From JALZDI01 sp965653225 (lineage in GTDB: Bacteria; Actinomycetota; Actinomycetes; Propionibacteriales; Nocardioidaceae), in assembly GCA_965653225.1 (NCBI GenBank), contig CBFGZI010000145.1, positions 1-8,716 of the forward strand: a DNA stretch of 8,716 nt. Reading direction: 5' to 3'. Shown in pieces: positions 1 through 6,706 of this stretch. The stretch's first letter is position 1, and each line of letters begins with the position of its first letter. Under the pieces are notes generated by a model. That model worked only from the letters and a program-made list of their open reading frames with translations. It searched no databases and was not told the DNA's origin. A program made the translations under genes and the position numbers.

Positions 1-1
1 C

Positions 2-307
2 GTCGAGGTGCCCGACGAGCCCGCGGAGCAGCCGACGCCGGCGCCGCCCGCGACTGCGCCGGCTCCGCAGAAGGACCGCCCGCGGCGCACCCCGAGCGGC
101 CGTGTCCGCCACGACGAGAAGATGACCGTCTACGTCACCGCCGACGAGCTGCTCGAGATCGAGCACGCCCGCCTGGTGCTGCGCCGCACCGTCGGCTCGG
201 CCGTCGACCGAGGCCGGCTGGTCCGGGCCGCCGTCGCGATGGCGCTGGCCGACCTGGACGAGCACGGCGACGACAGCGAGCTGGTGCGCCGGCTGAGCGA
301 GTCGTGA
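2..307 (+). CDS. C-terminal part of a small ribbon-helix-helix-like protein, 5' end outside the window
   Basis: The frame is open from the window edge to a TGA at 305-307, so the true start probably lies upstream. A GTG at position 8 is possible, but no ribosome binding site is visible for it. The first 35 or so visible residues are rich in Pro, Ala and Glu and read as a linker. After a basic stretch, a predicted beta strand (MTVYVT, bases 122-139) is followed by two helices (about bases 140-185 and 215-270). This is the pattern of a ribbon-helix-helix DNA-binding fold. The stop overlaps the GTG start of scpA by 4 bases, so translation is likely coupled. From general knowledge, actinobacterial scpA genes often follow a ParA-like ATPase gene and a small uncharacterised protein, and this matches that position. 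A role as DNA-binding partner of a ParA-like ATPase is inference only. I do not recognise a named family. Confidence 0.7.
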   Translation, partial: VEVPDEPAEQPTPAPPATAPAPQKDRPRRTPSGRVRHDEKMTVYVTADELLEIEHARLVLRRTVGSAVDRGRLVRAAVAMALADLDEHGDDSELVRRLSES

Positions 308-1254
308 GTGCCACCATCGCCGAGCCACCCGTCAGCACCGGCGAAGCCGACATCCCGAAGTTCGCCGTACGCCTGGACAACTTCGAGGGGCCGTTCGACC
401 TCCTGCTCGGCCTGATCGCCAAGCACAAGCTCGACATCACCGAGGTCGCGCTGTCGCGGGTCACCGACGAGTTCATCGACTACATCAAGGCCCGTGGGCC
501 GGAGTGGGATCTTGAGCAGACCACCGAGTTCCTCGTGGTCGCGTCCACGTTGTTGGACCTCAAGGCGGCTCGGCTGATCCCGCAGGCGGACGTGGAGGAC
601 GAGGACGACCTCGCGCTGCTCGAGGCCCGCGACCTGCTGTTCGCCCGGCTGCTGCAGTACCGCGCCTACAAGCAGGTGGCGGCGATGATCGCCGAGACCA
701 TGGCGCGCGAGGCCCGCCAGGTGCCGCGCACCGTCGGGCTGGAGGAGCGGTACGCCGGGCTGCTGCCCGACGTGCTCATCGGTCTCGGCGTCGACGAGTT
801 CGCCGCGCTCGCGGCCAAGGCGCTCACGCCCAAGCCCGAGCCCACGTTCGGCATGGCCCACCTGCACGCGCCACGCGTCAGCGTGCGCGAGCAGGCGGCG
901 ATCGTGGTCAGCCGGCTGCGGCGGCACCGCTCCACCACGTTCCGCTCGCTGGCCTCGGACTCGCCGGACACGCTCACCACGGTGGCGCGGTTCCTGTCGC
1001 TGCTGGAGCTGTTCCGCGAGGGCGCGGTGTCGTTCGAGCAGGTCTCGCCGCTCGGAGAGCTGCACGTACGCTGGACGGGATCGGACGAGGGGGAGGTCGA
1101 GATCACCGACGAGTTCGACGGGACCCCGGCGGAGGCCGCTTCCGCCGACGAGGAGGACACTCCCGCCGACACGGAGGACACGGACGAGCCGGTGCAGGCC
1201 GTACAGCCCGTGCAGCCGATGGAGACGCCGCCGACCGACGAGGAGCCCGCATGA
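304..1254 (+). CDS. scpA: Segregation and condensation protein A (kleisin subunit of SMC-ScpAB)
   Basis: ScpA is the kleisin that bridges the SMC ATPase heads and binds a ScpB dimer, forming the condensin-like complex that compacts and segregates chromosomes. The 316-residue product has the classic N-terminal motif around residues 20-62 (VRLDNFEGPFDLLLGLI, then KHKLDITEVALSRVTDEF), which is the SMC-neck binding helical domain. A C-terminal winged-helix region (about 194-257) follows and would bind the SMC head. After residue 258 comes a tail of about 59 residues that is very rich in Asp, Glu, Thr and Pro and is not part of the usual core of about 250 residues. The GTG start at 304 overlaps the upstream stop (GTGA), which supports this start, and the stop overlaps scpB (ATGA). 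The start is otherwise weak in Shine-Dalgarno sequence, so translation probably depends on coupling. Confidence 0.96.
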   Translation: MSATIAEPPVSTGEADIPKFAVRLDNFEGPFDLLLGLIAKHKLDITEVALSRVTDEFIDYIKARGPEWDLEQTTEFLVVASTLLDLKAARLIPQADVEDEDDLALLEARDLLFARLLQYRAYKQVAAMIAETMAREARQVPRTVGLEERYAGLLPDVLIGLGVDEFAALAAKALTPKPEPTFGMAHLHAPRVSVREQAAIVVSRLRRHRSTTFRSLASDSPDTLTTVARFLSLLELFREGAVSFEQVSPLGELHVRWTGSDEGEVEITDEFDGTPAEAASADEEDTPADTEDTDEPVQAVQPVQPMETPPTDEEPA

Positions 1255-2096
1255 GCGACGACCTCGCGCAGATGAGCATCGCCGACGGCGACGCGGCCGC
1301 GCTCGACCTGCGGCCGGCGCTGGAGGCGGTGCTGATGATCGCCGACGCGCCGCTCGACCACGTGACGCTGGCCCAGGCGGTCGGCCGGCCCCCGCAGGAG
1401 GTCGTGACCGCGCTGCACGAGCTGAGCGAGGACTACACCGCGCAGGGGCGAGGGTTCGACCTGCGCGAGGTGGGCGGCGGCTGGCGCTTCTACACCCGCG
1501 CGGAGTTCGCGCCGGTGGTCGAGAAGTTCGTCCTCGAAGGACAGCAGGCCCGGCTCACCCAGGCCGCGCTGGAGACGCTGGCGGTGGTGGCCTACCGCCA
1601 GCCGGTGAGCCGCGCACGGGTCTCGGCGATCCGCGGCGTCAACGTCGACGGCGTCATGCGCACGCTGGTGACCCGCGGGCTGGTGGAGGAGGCCGGCTCC
1701 GACGAGGAGACCGGGGCGGTGCTCTACCGCACCACGTCGTACTTCCTGGAGCGGATGGGGCTCACCGACCTCGACGCGCTGCCCGACCTCGCGCCGCTGC
1801 TGCCCGACCTCGCGGACGTCGAGGAGGACCTGGACGCGCGCCGCGAGACGGTGCCCGCAACCGACGCGGGAGCCGCCGCTGCCGAGGCCACCGAGGCCAC
1901 CGAGCTCCCCGGCATCTCCGGCACGGACGAGGCGCACGAGACCCTGCCCGAGCCGGCGGATGACCCGGCGCCCGAGTCCGCGCCCGAGTCCGCGCCTGAC
2001 GCTGTGTCCGGCACCGCGTCCGACGCCGAGCCCGACGTCGCGTCCCAGCCGTCGCCCGACCCATCCTTGAGTTCTGAGGAGCCGCCGTCGCCATGA
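1251..2096 (+). CDS. scpB: Segregation and condensation protein B
   Basis: ScpB is the winged-helix dimer that binds the kleisin ScpA in the SMC-ScpAB chromosome condensation complex. Residues 20-95 form the first winged-helix domain (LRPALEAVLMIADAPL). The second starts near residue 102 with the hallmark LTQAALETLAVVAYRQPVSR, and runs through the conserved RG-VNVDGVMRTL and YFLERMGL segments to about residue 175. The family core is about 190 residues, but this protein has 281. The extra C-terminal part is a low-complexity acidic tail rich in Pro, Ala, Glu, Asp and Ser, with short imperfect PESA-type repeats. The ATG at 1251 overlaps the scpA stop by 4 bases and has a GAGGAG-like site just upstream. 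The stop overlaps rluB by 4 bases, so all three genes are translationally coupled. Confidence 0.96.
   Translation: MSDDLAQMSIADGDAAALDLRPALEAVLMIADAPLDHVTLAQAVGRPPQEVVTALHELSEDYTAQGRGFDLREVGGGWRFYTRAEFAPVVEKFVLEGQQARLTQAALETLAVVAYRQPVSRARVSAIRGVNVDGVMRTLVTRGLVEEAGSDEETGAVLYRTTSYFLERMGLTDLDALPDLAPLLPDLADVEEDLDARRETVPATDAGAAAAEATEATELPGISGTDEAHETLPEPADDPAPESAPESAPDAVSGTASDAEPDVASQPSPDPSLSSEEPPSP
1969..1992 (+). repeat. Two-copy 12-bp tandem repeat inside the scpB tail
   Basis: CGCCCGAGTCCG occurs twice back to back (1969-1980 and 1981-1992), followed by a degenerate third start. It is in frame and encodes a repeated Ala-Pro-Glu-Ser unit in the disordered tail of ScpB. Slippage-type expansion of a low-complexity linker is the simplest explanation. 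Confidence 0.8.
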
Positions 2097-2830
2097 CCGA
2101 CGGCGAGACCGGCGAGCGCCTGCAGAAGGTGCTGGCCGCCTCCGGCATCGCCAGCCGACGCGCCTGCGAGGAGCTGATGAGGGCGGGCCGGGTCGAGGTG
2201 GACGGCCACGTCGTCACCCGCCTGGGCACGCGCGTCGACCCGGAACGCTCGGTGATCCGCGTCGACGGCCAACGCATCCCGTCGGCCTCGGCACACGTCT
2301 ACCTGGTGCTGAACAAGCCGCGCGGCGTGGTCAGCACGATGTCGGACCCGCAGGGCCGTCCCACGCTGTCCGCCCACGTCGCGGACCGGCCGGAGCGGCT
2401 GTTCCACGTGGGCCGGCTCGACACCGACACCGAGGGCCTGATCCTGCTGACCAACGACGGCGAGTTCGCACACCGGATGGCGCATCCCTCGTACGGCATC
2501 CTCAAGACCTACGTCGCCCAGGTCACCGGTCCGGTGCCGGGCTCGCTGGCCCGCGAGCTGGCCGACGGCGTGACGCTCGACGACGGGCCGGTGCGGGTCG
2601 ACTCCTTCCGCGTGCTCGAACGCACCGGACGCAAGGCGCTGGTCGAGGTGGTGCTGCACGAGGGCCGCAAGCACATCGTGCGCCGGCTGCTGGCCCACGT
2701 CGGCCATCCGGTCCAGCGGCTGGCCCGTACCGCCATCGGTCCTGTGCGGCTCGGCGGTCTGAAGGTCGGCAGGTACCGGGAGCTGACCGTCGAGGAGCTG
2801 GGCACGCTGCTGGACAGCGTCGACCTGTGA
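2093..2830 (+). CDS. rluB: 23S rRNA pseudouridine synthase, RsuA/RluB/RluE/RluF family
   Basis: This enzyme converts a specific uridine of 23S rRNA to pseudouridine during large-subunit maturation. The 245-residue protein begins with an S4 RNA-binding domain (about residues 5-65: RLQKVLAASGIASRRACEELM, then GRVEVDGH). The catalytic domain follows: NKPRGVVSTMSDPQGRPTL, then GRLDTDTEGLILLTNDGE, where D110 is the expected catalytic aspartate, and finally HEGRKHIVRRLLAHVGHPV near the C terminus. Length and domain order fit RluB as commonly annotated beside scpAB in Gram-positive bacteria. The exact target uridine cannot be read from sequence, and RsuA-type small-subunit specificity is a less likely alternative. 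The ATG overlaps the scpB stop (ATGA), and a GAGGAG lies at 2076-2081. No clear intrinsic terminator follows the stop. Confidence 0.93.
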   Translation: MTDGETGERLQKVLAASGIASRRACEELMRAGRVEVDGHVVTRLGTRVDPERSVIRVDGQRIPSASAHVYLVLNKPRGVVSTMSDPQGRPTLSAHVADRPERLFHVGRLDTDTEGLILLTNDGEFAHRMAHPSYGILKTYVAQVTGPVPGSLARELADGVTLDDGPVRVDSFRVLERTGRKALVEVVLHEGRKHIVRRLLAHVGHPVQRLARTAIGPVRLGGLKVGRYRELTVEELGTLLDSVDL

Positions 2831-2909
2831 GGCGCCGCCGGACGGGCCCGCGCACCGACCGGCATGCGGACCGGACCCGGACACTGTCGTCGACCGGACG
2901 CGTCCCCTC

Positions 2910-2921
2910 TAGGGTTTCCCC
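2910..2921 (+). promoter_or_regulatory. Predicted leaderless promoter (-10 TAGGGT) upstream of aroH
   Basis: TAGGGT at 2910-2915 fits the actinobacterial -10 consensus TANNNT. Six bases later comes the A of an ATG at 2922. If that A is +1, the hexamer sits exactly at -12 to -7, which is the arrangement of leaderless actinobacterial mRNAs. No convincing -35 hexamer is present, which is common for such promoters. It would drive aroH-tyrA and possibly cmk-der. This is a sequence prediction only. Confidence 0.5.
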
Positions 2922-2957
2922 ATGGACGGTGACGCGGACGGCTGGAGGACGGCGTGA
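2922..2957 (+). CDS. Possible 11-residue leaderless upstream ORF coupled to aroH
   Basis: An ATG at 2922, placed exactly at the predicted transcription start, opens a frame of 11 codons (MDGDADGWRTA) ending in TGA at 2955-2957. That stop overlaps the GTG start of aroH (GTGA), the same coupling geometry seen at most junctions in this window. The peptide has one Trp codon but no Phe or Tyr, so classical attenuation by the aroH-tyrA end products is not evident. The aroH Shine-Dalgarno sequence lies inside this ORF, so ribosomes translating it would reach the aroH start directly. It could also be a chance open frame, because short frames are common in GC-rich DNA. Confidence 0.35.
   Translation: MDGDADGWRTA
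2944..2948 (+). promoter_or_regulatory. Shine-Dalgarno site deciding the aroH start
   Basis: GGAGG is placed 5 bases before the GTG at 2954. It supports GTG 2954 as the aroH start. The ATG at 2922 is out of frame with aroH. Confidence 0.75.
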
Positions 2958-3349
2958 GCGTGCGGGCGGTACGCGGGGCGACGCAGCTGGAGCGGGACGA
3001 GCCCGGCCATATGCACGAGCGGGTGGCCGAGCTGGTGGGCCTGATCCTGGAGTGCAACCGGCTCGACAGCGCTGACCTGATCAGCATCTGGTTCACCGCG
3101 ACCCAGGACCTGCACTCCGACTACCCGGCGTACGCGGCCCGGCAGATGGGGTTCACCGACGTCCCGCTGATGTGCACCCAGGAGATGGATGTCGATGGCG
3201 GCATGCCGCGCGTGGTCCGGGTGATGGCGCACGTCGACACCGACCTGTCGCGGTCCGACATCACCCACGTGTACCTGCACGGCGCCGCCGCGCTGCGCCG
3301 CGACCTCAGCCACGTGCGCGCGGTGCCGGACGAGCCGGCGGGCGGATGA
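2954..3349 (+). CDS. aroH: Chorismate mutase, AroH class
   Basis: The enzyme rearranges chorismate to prephenate, the committed step toward phenylalanine and tyrosine. The 131-residue product is the usual length of the monofunctional, trimeric AroH fold typified by Bacillus subtilis, not the all-helical AroQ fold. Active-site residues known for the B. subtilis enzyme align well: R7 (VRAVRGATQ), C74 and E77 (CTQEMDVDGG), R89 (VVRVM) and Y107 (THVYLHGA). The conserved FTAT segment and the GFTDVPLM segment are also present. The last 15 or so residues after the ALRRDL segment are variable. The GTG start is supported by a well-placed GGAGG. The stop overlaps the tyrA ATG by 4 bases, pairing prephenate production with its consumption. 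Confidence 0.95.
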   Translation: MSVRAVRGATQLERDEPGHMHERVAELVGLILECNRLDSADLISIWFTATQDLHSDYPAYAARQMGFTDVPLMCTQEMDVDGGMPRVVRVMAHVDTDLSRSDITHVYLHGAAALRRDLSHVRAVPDEPAGG

Positions 3350-4419
3350 GCGGCGGCGGAGGGCTCGACGGGCCGGTGCTGGTCGTCGGCTGCGGGCTGA
3401 TCGGTACCTCGGTGGGGCTGGCGCTGCGCCACCACGACGTCACCGTGTACCTGCGCGACCGCGACCCGCAGGTCGCCAAGACGGCCGCCGACGTCGGCGC
3501 CGGCGAGACCGCGGAGCCGCCCGGCGACCCCTCGGTGGTGGTGGTCGCCGTGCCGCCCGACCACGTCGGCCCGGTCGTGGTCGACGCGCTGCGCGCCTGG
3601 CCGGAGGCCGTGGTCACCGACGTCGGCAGCGTCAAGACCCGCCCACTGGAGGCGGTGGCGCGGGCGACCTCCGACATCAGCAGGTACGTCGGCGGACACC
3701 CGATGGCCGGCAGCGAGCGGTCCGGGCCGCTGGCGGCCAGCCTGGACCTGTTCGACGGCCGGGTGTGGGCGGTCACGCCGCACGAGACCGCGGAGCCGCA
3801 GGCCGTCGAAGCGGTGGCCTCGCTTGCCCGGCTGTGCGGGGCCGAGCCGGTGGTGATGAGCCCACCGCAGCACGACGAGGCGGTCGCCCGCGTGTCGCAC
3901 GTGCCGCACGTGCTCGCCGTACTGGCCGCCTCGCGGCTCGAGGGAGCGCCCGGCGACCACCTGCAGCTGAGCGGGCAGGGGATCCGCGACGTGACCCGGA
4001 TCGCGGCCGGCGACCCCGGCCTGTGGCAGCAGATCCTGGCCGCCAACGCGCCGGCGGTGGTGCAGCTGCTCTCGGACGTACGCAGCGACCTCGACCGGTT
4101 CATCGGCGAGCTGAGCTCCTCGCGGCCGCGGGTGGAGTCGCTGCTCGAGCGCGGTGTCTCGGGAACCCACGCGATCCCCGGCAAGCACGGCGGGCCGCTG
4201 CGTACGGTGGACTCGGTCTTCGTGCTGGTGCCCGACCGTCCCGGCGAGCTGGGCCGGCTGCTGGCCGACAGCGGCGACGCGGGGATCAACATCGAGGACA
4301 TCCGCATCGACCACGTGCTCGGCCGACCCTCTGGGCTGGTCGAGCTGTCGGTGCCCGAAGGTGACGGCGACGCCCTGCAGGCGGCGCTGGCTGCGCGTGG
4401 CTGGGCCGTGCACCGGTAG
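3346..4419 (+). CDS. tyrA: Prephenate dehydrogenase with C-terminal ACT domain
   Basis: TyrA oxidatively decarboxylates prephenate to 4-hydroxyphenylpyruvate with NAD(P)+, the step before transamination to tyrosine. The start ATG at 3346 overlaps the aroH stop (ATGA) and lies just before the nucleotide-binding fold. The frame is open further upstream, but that part is the shadow of aroH. The 357-residue protein has GCGLIG (residues 15-20) for the dinucleotide, the GGHPMAGSE motif with presumed catalytic H118, H185 in VSHVPHVLA, and R218 in GIRDVTRIA, which matches the substrate-binding arginine of characterised enzymes. Residues from about 288 form an ACT domain (VDSVFVLVPDRPGELGRLL, then INIEDIRI). 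This suggests allosteric control by an amino acid, most likely tyrosine (inference). Arogenate use in addition to prephenate cannot be excluded. Confidence 0.95.
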   Translation: MSGGGGLDGPVLVVGCGLIGTSVGLALRHHDVTVYLRDRDPQVAKTAADVGAGETAEPPGDPSVVVVAVPPDHVGPVVVDALRAWPEAVVTDVGSVKTRPLEAVARATSDISRYVGGHPMAGSERSGPLAASLDLFDGRVWAVTPHETAEPQAVEAVASLARLCGAEPVVMSPPQHDEAVARVSHVPHVLAVLAASRLEGAPGDHLQLSGQGIRDVTRIAAGDPGLWQQILAANAPAVVQLLSDVRSDLDRFIGELSSSRPRVESLLERGVSGTHAIPGKHGGPLRTVDSVFVLVPDRPGELGRLLADSGDAGINIEDIRIDHVLGRPSGLVELSVPEGDGDALQAALAARGWAVHR

Positions 4420-4467
4420 CCTTGCCTGCTGGCAGCGCATCCGAGCCGGCCGGGGAGAAGCCACAAC

Positions 4468-5163
4468 GTGCAGCAAGACCAGGAGACGACCACCGGGTTC
4501 GTCGTGGCCGTCGACGGGCCCTCCGGCTCCGGCAAGTCCAGCACCGCCCGGCGGGTGGCCCAGCGGCTGGGCCTGCGCTACCTCGACACCGGCGCCATGT
4601 ACCGCGCGGTGACCTGGTGGATGCTGCAGCACGACGTACCGGTGGACGACCCGGACGCGGTCGCCGCGCACTGCGACAAGCCCGACATCATGGCCGGCAC
4701 CGACCCGACGGCGCCGACGATCCACGTCGACGGCGGTGACGTGGCCGTCGAGATCCGTACCCCCGAGGTGACCGAGGCGGTCAGCCCGGTCAGCGCGGTG
4801 CCGCAGGTACGCCACCGACTGGTGGACCTGCAGCGTCGCGTGGTCGAGCAGTCGTCCGAGGGAATCGTGGTCGAGGGGCGCGACATCGGCACGGTGGTGT
4901 GCCCCGACGCGCCGCTGAAGGTGTTCCTGACCGCCGACTCGTCCGCGCGTGCGGCCCGCCGCAACGCCGAGCTGGCCGGTGCGGAGGTCAGCGTGGCGCA
5001 GACCCGGGAGTCGCTGGCCCGGCGCGACCGGATCGACTCCGGACGGACCGCGGCGCCGCTGCTGCAGGCCGACGACGCGGTGCTGCTCGACACCACCGAG
5101 ATGACCCTGGACGAGGCGGTCGAGGCCATCGTCGCTCTGGCGGAGGACCGCCGTCGTGCGTGA
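4468..5163 (+). CDS. cmk: Cytidylate (CMP/dCMP) kinase
   Basis: Cmk phosphorylates CMP and dCMP to the diphosphates using ATP, feeding nucleotide recycling and DNA precursor supply. The 231-residue protein has the P-loop GPSGSGKSS at residues 17-25, the CMP-kinase hallmark RYLDTGAMYRAVTWW just after, and VVEGRDIGTVVCPDA (G137-R138-D139) near the middle. The C-terminal lid and helix region carries RRDRIDSGRTAAPL, then DDAVLLDTTEMTLDEAV. The GTG start at 4468 follows a purine-rich site (GGGGAG, 4452-4457). It is separated from tyrA by 48 bases with no terminator, so it is likely read through from aroH-tyrA. Its stop lies inside der with an 8-base overlap. In many actinobacteria an acyltransferase gene sits between cmk and der, but none is present here. 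Confidence 0.95.
   Translation: MQQDQETTTGFVVAVDGPSGSGKSSTARRVAQRLGLRYLDTGAMYRAVTWWMLQHDVPVDDPDAVAAHCDKPDIMAGTDPTAPTIHVDGGDVAVEIRTPEVTEAVSPVSAVPQVRHRLVDLQRRVVEQSSEGIVVEGRDIGTVVCPDAPLKVFLTADSSARAARRNAELAGAEVSVAQTRESLARRDRIDSGRTAAPLLQADDAVLLDTTEMTLDEAVEAIVALAEDRRRA
5142..5146 (+). promoter_or_regulatory. Shine-Dalgarno site for der, inside cmk
   Basis: GGAGG lies 9 bases before the GTG at 5156, within the last codons of cmk. It supports GTG 5156 as the der start and the 8-base overlap. Confidence 0.65.
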
Positions 5164-6556
5164 CTCTGCCGAGCGCAACTCTGCCGAGCACGCGCACGCC
5201 CTCACCGACGCCGAGGCCGAGGTCGCCGAGGAACGCGGGCCGCTGCCGGTGCTGGCGGTGGTCGGCCGGCCCAACGTGGGCAAGTCGACGCTGGTCAACC
5301 GGATCCTCGGCCGGCGCGAGGCGGTCGTGGAGGACGTCCCGGGGGTGACGCGCGACCGCGTCGCCTACGACGCGGAGTGGAACGGCCGCGAGTTCACGGT
5401 GGTGGACACCGGCGGCTGGGACCCGGACGCGAAGGGTATGGCCGAGCGGGTACGCGCCCAGGCCGAGGTCGCGGTCAACGCCGCCGACGCCGTGCTGTTC
5501 GTGGTGGACGCCACCGTCGGCATCACCGACGCCGACGAGCTGGTCGTGCGGGTGTTGCGTACCTCCGGCAAGCCGATCGTGCTCGCCGCCAACAAGGTCG
5601 ACGACCAGCGCGGCGAGGCCGAGGCTGCGGCCCTGTGGAACCTCGGCCTCGGTGAGCCCCAGCCTGTGTCCGGGCTGCACGGCCGGGGCAGTGGCGACCT
5701 GCTCGACGCGGTGCTCGAGGCGCTGCCGGAGGCTCCGCGGGAGCAGGTGGCGGCCGTCGGCGGGCCGCGTCGGGTGGCGATCGTCGGCAAGCCCAACGTG
5801 GGCAAGTCCAGCCTGCTGAACCGGCTGGCGGGGGAGGAGCGCGTCGTCGTCGACGCCGTCGCCGGCACCACCGTGGACCCCGTCGACGAGCTGGTCGAGC
5901 TGGGCGGACGGACGTGGCGGTTCGTCGACACCGCCGGCATCCGGCGGCGTGTGAAGGAAGCCTCCGGGCACGAGTACTACGCGAGCCTGCGCACCCGTAC
6001 CGCTGTGGAGCGTGCCGAGGTCGCGGTGGTGATCATCGACGCCAGCGAGCCGCTGAGCGAGCAGGACCAGCGCATCATCGGCGCGGTCGACGAGGCCGGG
6101 CGGGCCCTGGTGATCGCCTTCAACAAGTGGGACCTGACCGACGACGAGCGACGCCACTACCTCGAACGCGAGATCGACCGCGACCTGGTCCGGGTCCAGT
6201 GGGCGCCGCGGGTCAACATCGCCGCGCGTACCGGTTGGCACGTGGAGCGGCTGGTTCCGCGGCTGGATGACGCGCTGGCCGGCTGGGAGACGCGGGTGCC
6301 GACCGGTGCCCTGAATGGTTTCCTCGGTCGGCTCGTCGCCGAGCACCCGCATCCTGTGCGTGGCGGCAAGCAGTCGCGCATCCTGTTCGGCACCCAGGCC
6401 TCGACCGCGCCGCCGAACTTCGTGCTGTTCACCAGCGGGCTCCTCGACCCGTCGTACCTGCGCTTCGTGGAGCGGCGGCTGCGCGAGGAGTTCGGGTTCA
6501 CCGGCACGCCGGTGCGCATCCAGGTGCGCCCGCGCAAGCGCGACCGGAAACGGTGA
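5156..6556 (+). CDS. der: Ribosome biogenesis GTPase Der (EngA), double GTPase
   Basis: Der is an essential GTPase that acts in assembly of the 50S ribosomal subunit. The 466-residue protein holds two complete G domains in tandem. The first has GRPNVGKST (residues 37-45), DTGGW (84-88) and NKVD (146-149). The second has GKPNVGKSS (211-219), DTAGI (258-262) and NKWD (323-326). A KH-like RNA-binding domain fills the C terminus (from about 375; FVLFTSG, then YLRFVERRLREEFGFTGTPV, ending in a basic tail). The first 30 or so residues are an acidic, Ala/Glu-rich extension before the first G domain, typical in kind of actinobacterial Der proteins but variable. The GTG start overlaps cmk by 8 bases and has a GGAGG at good spacing. 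A later start would only remove the extension. Confidence 0.97.
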   Translation: MRDSAERNSAEHAHALTDAEAEVAEERGPLPVLAVVGRPNVGKSTLVNRILGRREAVVEDVPGVTRDRVAYDAEWNGREFTVVDTGGWDPDAKGMAERVRAQAEVAVNAADAVLFVVDATVGITDADELVVRVLRTSGKPIVLAANKVDDQRGEAEAAALWNLGLGEPQPVSGLHGRGSGDLLDAVLEALPEAPREQVAAVGGPRRVAIVGKPNVGKSSLLNRLAGEERVVVDAVAGTTVDPVDELVELGGRTWRFVDTAGIRRRVKEASGHEYYASLRTRTAVERAEVAVVIIDASEPLSEQDQRIIGAVDEAGRALVIAFNKWDLTDDERRHYLEREIDRDLVRVQWAPRVNIAARTGWHVERLVPRLDDALAGWETRVPTGALNGFLGRLVAEHPHPVRGGKQSRILFGTQASTAPPNFVLFTSGLLDPSYLRFVERRLREEFGFTGTPVRIQVRPRKRDRKR

Positions 6557-6564
6557 GACCGGGG

Positions 6565-6594
6565 TTCGGGGCGCCCGATTCGCTGCGGTAAGGT
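6565..6594 (+). promoter_or_regulatory. Possible promoter for the proline tRNA
   Basis: TAAGGT at 6589-6594 fits the TANNNT -10 consensus. A weak -35-like TTCGGG at 6565-6570 is separated from it by 18 bases. Transcription would start near 6601, about 27 bases before the mature tRNA. It lies in the only gap (71 bases) between der and the tRNA, where a promoter is expected. The -35 match is poor. Confidence 0.4.
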
Positions 6595-6597
6595 TCA

Positions 6598-6612
6598 CTG
6601 CGGTCGCCGCAG
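6598..6612 (+). other. Short hairpin between der and the tRNA
   Basis: CTGCGG, a 3-base loop, then CCGCAG gives a perfect 6-bp stem. There is no T run, so it is not a canonical intrinsic terminator. A competing 7-bp pairing (6603-6609 with 6622-6628) reaches the first base of the tRNA. It may be der 3' structure or tRNA leader structure, and its role is unknown. Confidence 0.3.
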
Positions 6613-6627
6613 GGCGGTGACCGGCGA

Positions 6628-6704
<77 letters not shown>

Positions 6705-6706
6705 AC

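Noticed and set aside
666..1937. 423-codon minus-strand frame across scpA and scpB
   Set aside because: It is an antisense shadow of two clear genes, with low-complexity Ser-rich translation where the acidic tails lie.
2831..2909. Intrinsic terminator after rluB
   Set aside because: GC-rich palindromic bits such as CGGGCCCG occur, but there is no stable stem followed by a T run.
3172..3345. Upstream ATG at 3172 as an earlier tyrA start
   Set aside because: This stretch is inside aroH in another frame and encodes Arg/Pro/Gly-rich sequence. The ATG at 3346 overlaps the aroH stop and begins just before the nucleotide-binding fold.
4417..4422. TAGCCT at the tyrA stop as a -10 element for cmk
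   Set aside because: It fits TANNNT, but it includes the tyrA stop codon, has no supporting -35 and points to a start with no special relation to cmk. It is probably chance.
3121..5298. 725-codon open frame on the minus strand across aroH, tyrA and cmk
   Set aside because: It lies opposite well-recognised genes in a frame kept open by high GC at third positions. Its translation is rich in Arg, Gly and His and shows no recognisable domain.
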